Source of the DNA: Hyphomicrobiales bacterium
Lineage (GTDB): Bacteria; Pseudomonadota; Alphaproteobacteria; Rhizobiales; Aestuariivirgaceae
Reading direction: 5' to 3'
DNA: 9,371 bases
Assembly: GCA_003151375.1 (NCBI GenBank)
Contig: PLXI01000125.1
Location: 5,209 to 14,579, forward strand
Shown: one piece after another, positions 5,988-9,371 of the stretch
How positions within the stretch are numbered: position 1 is the first letter of the stretch
Layout of the letters: each line of letters opens with the position of its first letter
Program-made: the position numbers and the translations under genes
The notes under the pieces: generated by a model
The model's database searches: none
Seen by the model: the letters and a program-made list of their open reading frames with translations, nothing else
What the model was told of the DNA's origin: nothing

Positions 5988-7990
5988 GCCGCACGGATGC
6001 TGCTGTTGAACACGCGAGGTTGGCAACAGAAATTGCCAAGCATGATCTGGCGTATCACCAGAATGATGCCCCCACGATCAGTGACGGTGATTATGATGCG
6101 TTGAAGCGCCGGCTTTTGGAGATTGAACGGCAGTACCCGACCTTGGCCAAAGGTTCGCCTTCACAAAAGGTGGGGGCAGTGGCTTCGGGCAAATTTGCCA
6201 AGGTTAAACATGCCGTTCCGATGTTGTCGCTGGATAATGCGTTTAGCGATGAGGACGTAGAGGCCTTCCTCACTCAGATGAAGAATTTCCTCGGGCTTCC
6301 TGCGCAGACGGAACTTCCGGTGACGGCGGAACCTAAGATTGACGGGCTCTCCATGTCTCTGCGCTATGAGGGGCGAAAGTTGGTCCAAGCGGCCACGCGT
6401 GGGGATGGCGAAGAGGGTGAGTTAGTTACAGCCAATGTGAAGACCATTAAAAACATTCCGCACGAGCTGCCAAAATCCGCCCCTGATGTTATCGAGGTGC
6501 GTGGTGAAATCTATATGTCAAACAGTGACTTCGCGGAATTGAATGAGAAATTGATTCAAGCTGGGGAAAAACCTTTGGCCAATCCGCGCAACGGGGCGGC
6601 AGGTTCATTGCGCCAACAGGATGTGAGCATCACGGCATCACGGCCACTTAAATTCTTTGCCTATGCTTGGGGTGAGGCACCAAAACTTCCGGCCGACACA
6701 CAATGGGGCGTGGTGCAGGCATTCAAATCTTGGGGTTTGCCAGTTAATCCACTGATGGTGCTGTGCCAGACGGGTGCGGATCTTTTGTCACAATATCGCA
6801 AGATTGAAGCGCAACGCGCCACCTTGGGTTATGACATTGACGGCGTGGTTTACAAACTCAATGATCTCGCCTTGCAGCGGCGTCTGGGGTTTCGCACACG
6901 CAGCCCGCGCTGGGCGATTGCGCATAAGTTTTCTGCGGTGCAGGCAGCAACCGTTCTTGAAGCCATCGACATTCAGGTTGGCCGCACAGGCGCGCTGACG
7001 CCCGTTGCGCGATTGAAGCCCGTCACAGTTGGCGGCGTCGTGGTCTCCAATGCCACGCTGCACAATGAAGACGAGATCGGGCGCCTCGGGCTGCAGATCG
7101 GCGACACGGTCATCATCGAACGCAGCGGGGACGTCATCCCGAAAGTACTGCGCGTGAAAGAGCAGGGGTCTCACCGCAGGGCCTTCCGCATGCCGAAGGA
7201 ATGCCCGCAGTGCGGCGGCCGCATCGTGCGTGAAGAGGGCGAAGCTGCCAGCCGCTGTATCAACGTGAATTGCCCGGCACGCCTGAAGGAATCGGTCCGC
7301 CATTTCGCCTCGCGCGGTGTGATGAATATTGATGGACTGGGCGATGCGCTGATCGATCAGCTGGTTGACAGCGGTCTGGTCAAGAATGTGGCCGATCTCT
7401 ACGAGATCGCCGCTCAGGACCTCGAAAAGCTGGAACGCATGGGCCCCAAGTCCGCCGCCAACGTGATCCGCAACATAGACCGCTCACGTTTTCTGCCAAT
7501 GCCTCGTGTGATTTCCGCTCTCGGCATCCGGTTCGTGGGGGAACGCACGGCGGAGCTGTTGGCCGAACACTTCGGCACTATTGGGAAACTGGCGGCCGCG
7601 TCGGTGGAGGAACTGCAGACAGCCCAAGAAGTGGGACCGCGCGTCGCTGAGGCCATCTACACTTTCTTTCGCGAGCCGCGCAATGAGCAACTCATCGAGC
7701 GTCTGCATCGGGCCGGGCTGTCCTTCGAGTACACTGTCCGGGAGAAGAAGGAAGGCCCGCTGGCAGGTCTGACTTTCGTCATCACGGGAACGCTGCCCAC
7801 CATGACACGCGAGGAAGCGAAGAGCCGGATTGAAGCAGCGGGCGGCAAAGTGGCCGCGGCCGTTACGCGAAAAACCAGTTTTCTCGTGGCGGGCGAAGAG
7901 GCCGGATCCAAGCTGGATAAAGCCAAAGCGCTCAAAGTGCCTGTGATCGGCGAAGATGAACTGGCGAAAATGATGTTCAGGATCAAATGA
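5984..7990 (+). CDS. ligA: NAD+-dependent DNA ligase LigA (hybrid of two lineages)
   Basis: LigA seals nicks in DNA during replication and repair, using NAD+. The 668-residue protein has every domain in order. The N-terminal Ia domain includes YHQNDAPTISDGDYD (24-38). The adenylation domain has catalytic K118 in KIDG, the RGDG motif (139-142) and E175. The OB fold runs from about 325, starting near VGRTGALTP. A four-cysteine zinc finger (C407, C410, C425, C430) is followed by helix-hairpin-helix repeats (about 440-580) and a C-terminal BRCT domain (about 590-668). The reading frame is intact. It is odd in that codon use and family type change near residues 346-365: the front is alphaproteobacterial, while the back has the RCINVNC zinc finger instead of the proteobacterial RCTGGLIC type and lacks the OB-fold insertion usual in Rhizobiales. 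The start overlaps the recN stop by ATGA. Identity is certain; whether this hybrid exists in one organism is doubtful. Confidence 0.95.
   Translation: MSRTDAAVEHARLATEIAKHDLAYHQNDAPTISDGDYDALKRRLLEIERQYPTLAKGSPSQKVGAVASGKFAKVKHAVPMLSLDNAFSDEDVEAFLTQMKNFLGLPAQTELPVTAEPKIDGLSMSLRYEGRKLVQAATRGDGEEGELVTANVKTIKNIPHELPKSAPDVIEVRGEIYMSNSDFAELNEKLIQAGEKPLANPRNGAAGSLRQQDVSITASRPLKFFAYAWGEAPKLPADTQWGVVQAFKSWGLPVNPLMVLCQTGADLLSQYRKIEAQRATLGYDIDGVVYKLNDLALQRRLGFRTRSPRWAIAHKFSAVQAATVLEAIDIQVGRTGALTPVARLKPVTVGGVVVSNATLHNEDEIGRLGLQIGDTVIIERSGDVIPKVLRVKEQGSHRRAFRMPKECPQCGGRIVREEGEAASRCINVNCPARLKESVRHFASRGVMNIDGLGDALIDQLVDSGLVKNVADLYEIAAQDLEKLERMGPKSAANVIRNIDRSRFLPMPRVISALGIRFVGERTAELLAEHFGTIGKLAAASVEELQTAQEVGPRVAEAIYTFFREPRNEQLIERLHRAGLSFEYTVREKKEGPLAGLTFVITGTLPTMTREEAKSRIEAAGGKVAAAVTRKTSFLVAGEEAGSKLDKAKALKVPVIGEDELAKMMFRIK
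7019..7078. other. Probable chimera junction inside ligA
   Basis: Codon use changes abruptly across this stretch, which encodes the highly conserved PVTVGGVVVSNATLHNEDEI segment of the OB fold. By hand count, leucine codons in 6302-7018 are 10 TTG, 1 TTA, 5 CTT, 3 CTC and 6 CTG. In 7079-7990 they are 1 TTG, 7 CTC and 19 CTG. Isoleucine moves from mostly ATT to mostly ATC. The exact join cannot be placed, because the two parents are expected to be nearly identical here. Assembly of reads from two organisms across the conserved stretch is the simplest cause; homologous recombination is possible. Confidence 0.8.
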
Positions 7991-9371
7991 AAAAGGTACT
8001 GATTCTCATGGCTGTGTTGTCCGGTATTCTCCCGGGTGCCGTCGAGCCGCGCAGCTGGGACACGCTCGTCGATCGCTTCTTTGACGAGTATTTCCACTTC
8101 AACCCGAGTGCCGGCACTTCCGCCGGCTTCCACCAATACGACACACGGCTGGAGGATTATTCCGCCGCCTCCGTCCAGCGCTATGTAGCGGCGCTGCATC
8201 GCTTCGAAACCGAAGTATCGGGTTTCCCCGCCGCCGGGCTTTCCGGGGAACAGGCAGCGGACCGGGATCTTGTGCTCGGCACTATTCGGGCCGCATTGCT
8301 CGATCTGGAAACCATCCGCAACTATCAGCGGAATCCGGACAATTACACCTCAACGGCCACCAACGCGATCTTTGTCGTGATGAGCCGTAATTTCGCTCCG
8401 GCGGAGCAGCGGCTGAAGGCAGTGGTGGAGCGCGAGAGGCAGATTCCGGCTTTGCTGGCCGCGGCCCGGGCCAATCTGAAGAGCCCGCCGCACGTCTACA
8501 CCAAGATCGCGCTGGAGCAACTCCCCGGCATGATTTCGTTTCTTCAGAAGGATGTTCCGCTGGCTTTTACGGCGGTGAAAGATCAGGCACTACTCGCTCA
8601 GTTTCAAAAATCCAACGGCGATGCGGTCCATGAACTCGGGACTTATGAGAACTTCCTGCGGAACCTTTTGCCGAAGTCGACGGGCGATTTCCAGATTGGC
8701 GCAGAGAACTTCCGCCACAAACTTCTCTACGAGGAGATGGTCGATATTCCGCTCGACCGTCTGCTGCAGATTGGATACGCGGACCTTCATAATAATCAGC
8801 GCCTGCTGCGCGAAACCGCGGCGCGGATCGATCCGAAAAAGACTCCGCAGCAGATTCTGGAGGAATCCGGCCGCGACCATCCCGCCCCCGACAAACTTCT
8901 CGACGCTTTTCGCAATACGTTTGCAGGCCTGCGCGATTTCATCACGCAGCACAATATCGCGACCATTCCCTCCAGCGGAGCGCCCATTGTGGAAGAGACG
9001 CCGCCGTTCATGCGCGCATTGACGTTTGCGTCGATGGATACGCCAGGACCCTACGAAAATACCGCCAAAGAAGCCTTCTTCAACGTCACGCTGCCGGAGA
9101 AAAGCTGGACGCCGAAACAGATTGACGAGCACATGTCGGCCTTCAATCGCGGCACCATCGCGAGCACCGCGATTCACGAAGCCTACCCCGGGCATTACGT
9201 TCAGTTTCTGTGGGTTAAAAACGCACCTTCGAAGGTTCGCAAGCTGCTCGGTGCTAACTCGAACGCCGAGGGCTGGGCGCATTATTGTGAGCAGATGATG
9301 ATCGAAGAGGGCTATGGCGGGGGCGAACTGCGGCTGCGGCTCGGGCAGTTGCAGGATGCACTGCTGCGCAA
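7987..9371 (+). CDS. DUF885 family putative zinc metallopeptidase, 5' part (3' end outside window)
   Basis: The frame is open from the ATG at 7987 to the window end (461 codons); DUF885 proteins are usually about 550-600 residues, so roughly the last fifth is missing. The N-terminus (MKKVLILMAVLSGILPGA) is a signal peptide with two lysines and a hydrophobic core, so the protein is probably exported to the periplasm. No lipobox cysteine is seen. The body is largely helical, and DUF885 hallmarks are clear: HEAYPGH (397-403), which looks like a zinc site, and EGWAHY (428-433) about 25 residues later. Such proteins are considered metal-dependent peptidases or carboxypeptidase-like enzymes, but the substrate here is unknown. 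The ATG overlaps the ligA stop by ATGA, with AGGA at 7979-7982 as a weak ribosome site. Codon use (CTG/CTC, ATC, GCC/GGC rich) matches the second half of ligA and not the genes to the left. Confidence 0.93.
   Translation, partial: MKKVLILMAVLSGILPGAVEPRSWDTLVDRFFDEYFHFNPSAGTSAGFHQYDTRLEDYSAASVQRYVAALHRFETEVSGFPAAGLSGEQAADRDLVLGTIRAALLDLETIRNYQRNPDNYTSTATNAIFVVMSRNFAPAEQRLKAVVERERQIPALLAAARANLKSPPHVYTKIALEQLPGMISFLQKDVPLAFTAVKDQALLAQFQKSNGDAVHELGTYENFLRNLLPKSTGDFQIGAENFRHKLLYEEMVDIPLDRLLQIGYADLHNNQRLLRETAARIDPKKTPQQILEESGRDHPAPDKLLDAFRNTFAGLRDFITQHNIATIPSSGAPIVEETPPFMRALTFASMDTPGPYENTAKEAFFNVTLPEKSWTPKQIDEHMSAFNRGTIASTAIHEAYPGHYVQFLWVKNAPSKVRKLLGANSNAEGWAHYCEQMMIEEGYGGGELRLRLGQLQDALLR

Noticed and set aside
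5381..6058. Minus-strand open frame of 225 codons across the recN-ligA overlap
   Set aside because: It is antisense to recN Walker B and signature motifs and has no recognisable domain.
8590..9282. Long minus-strand open frame of 230 codons
   Set aside because: It lies wholly antisense to the DUF885 gene, whose HEAYPGH and EGWAHY motifs show which strand codes. Such shadows are common in GC-rich coding DNA.
1..9371. CRISPR array, insertion sequence, tRNA/rRNA, prophage or toxin-antitoxin genes
   Set aside because: I read both strands for direct repeats, terminal inverted repeats, transposase motifs and tRNA-like folds, and found none that could be supported.

Overview
The window looks like two pieces of DNA of different origin, joined inside one gene. 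From base 1 to about 7,020 it reads as an alphaproteobacterial chromosome of moderate GC, possibly Rhizobiales-like. The S4 C-terminus, the SlyX type and the recN-ligA order all fit this, and the codon use favours TTG/CTT leucine and ATT isoleucine. From about 7,080 to the end, codon use moves strongly to CTG/CTC and ATC. The second half of LigA and the DUF885 gene after it no longer look proteobacterial; from memory they resemble Acidobacteria. The switch falls in the most conserved stretch of ligA. A chimeric (metagenomic) assembly is the simplest explanation, and natural homologous recombination is the alternative.

Layout. (1) 3-437: 3' part of rpsD (ribosomal protein S4), followed by a strong intrinsic terminator at 459-492. 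(2) 504-701: slyX, starting only 11 bases after that terminator. (3) 705-3198, minus strand: a compact three-gene unit read right to left, EamA/DMT transporter, then MFS transporter, then a small single-pass membrane protein. Both internal junctions are 4-bp ATGA overlaps. The unit converges on slyX with 3 bp between stop codons. (4) 3199-3267: short divergent intergenic region. (5) 3268-4260: YhbW-like flavin-dependent monooxygenase of the luciferase-like family. (6) 4317-7990: recN and ligA, overlapping by ATGA. A near-match to the alphaproteobacterial LexA box lies upstream of recN. (7) 7987-9371: DUF885 putative zinc peptidase with a signal peptide, again overlapping by ATGA and cut off by the window end.

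Functionally, recN and ligA form a DNA repair and replication pair. RecN is an SMC-like ATPase of double-strand break repair, and LigA is the NAD+-dependent ligase that seals nicks. The two transporters and the small membrane protein look co-expressed, but their substrate cannot be read from sequence. I found no rRNA, tRNA, CRISPR array, insertion sequence, prophage gene or clear repeat, and no gene-free stretch longer than 300 bases. I see no convincing undescribed multi-gene system; the in-frame hybrid ligA is the most notable feature.
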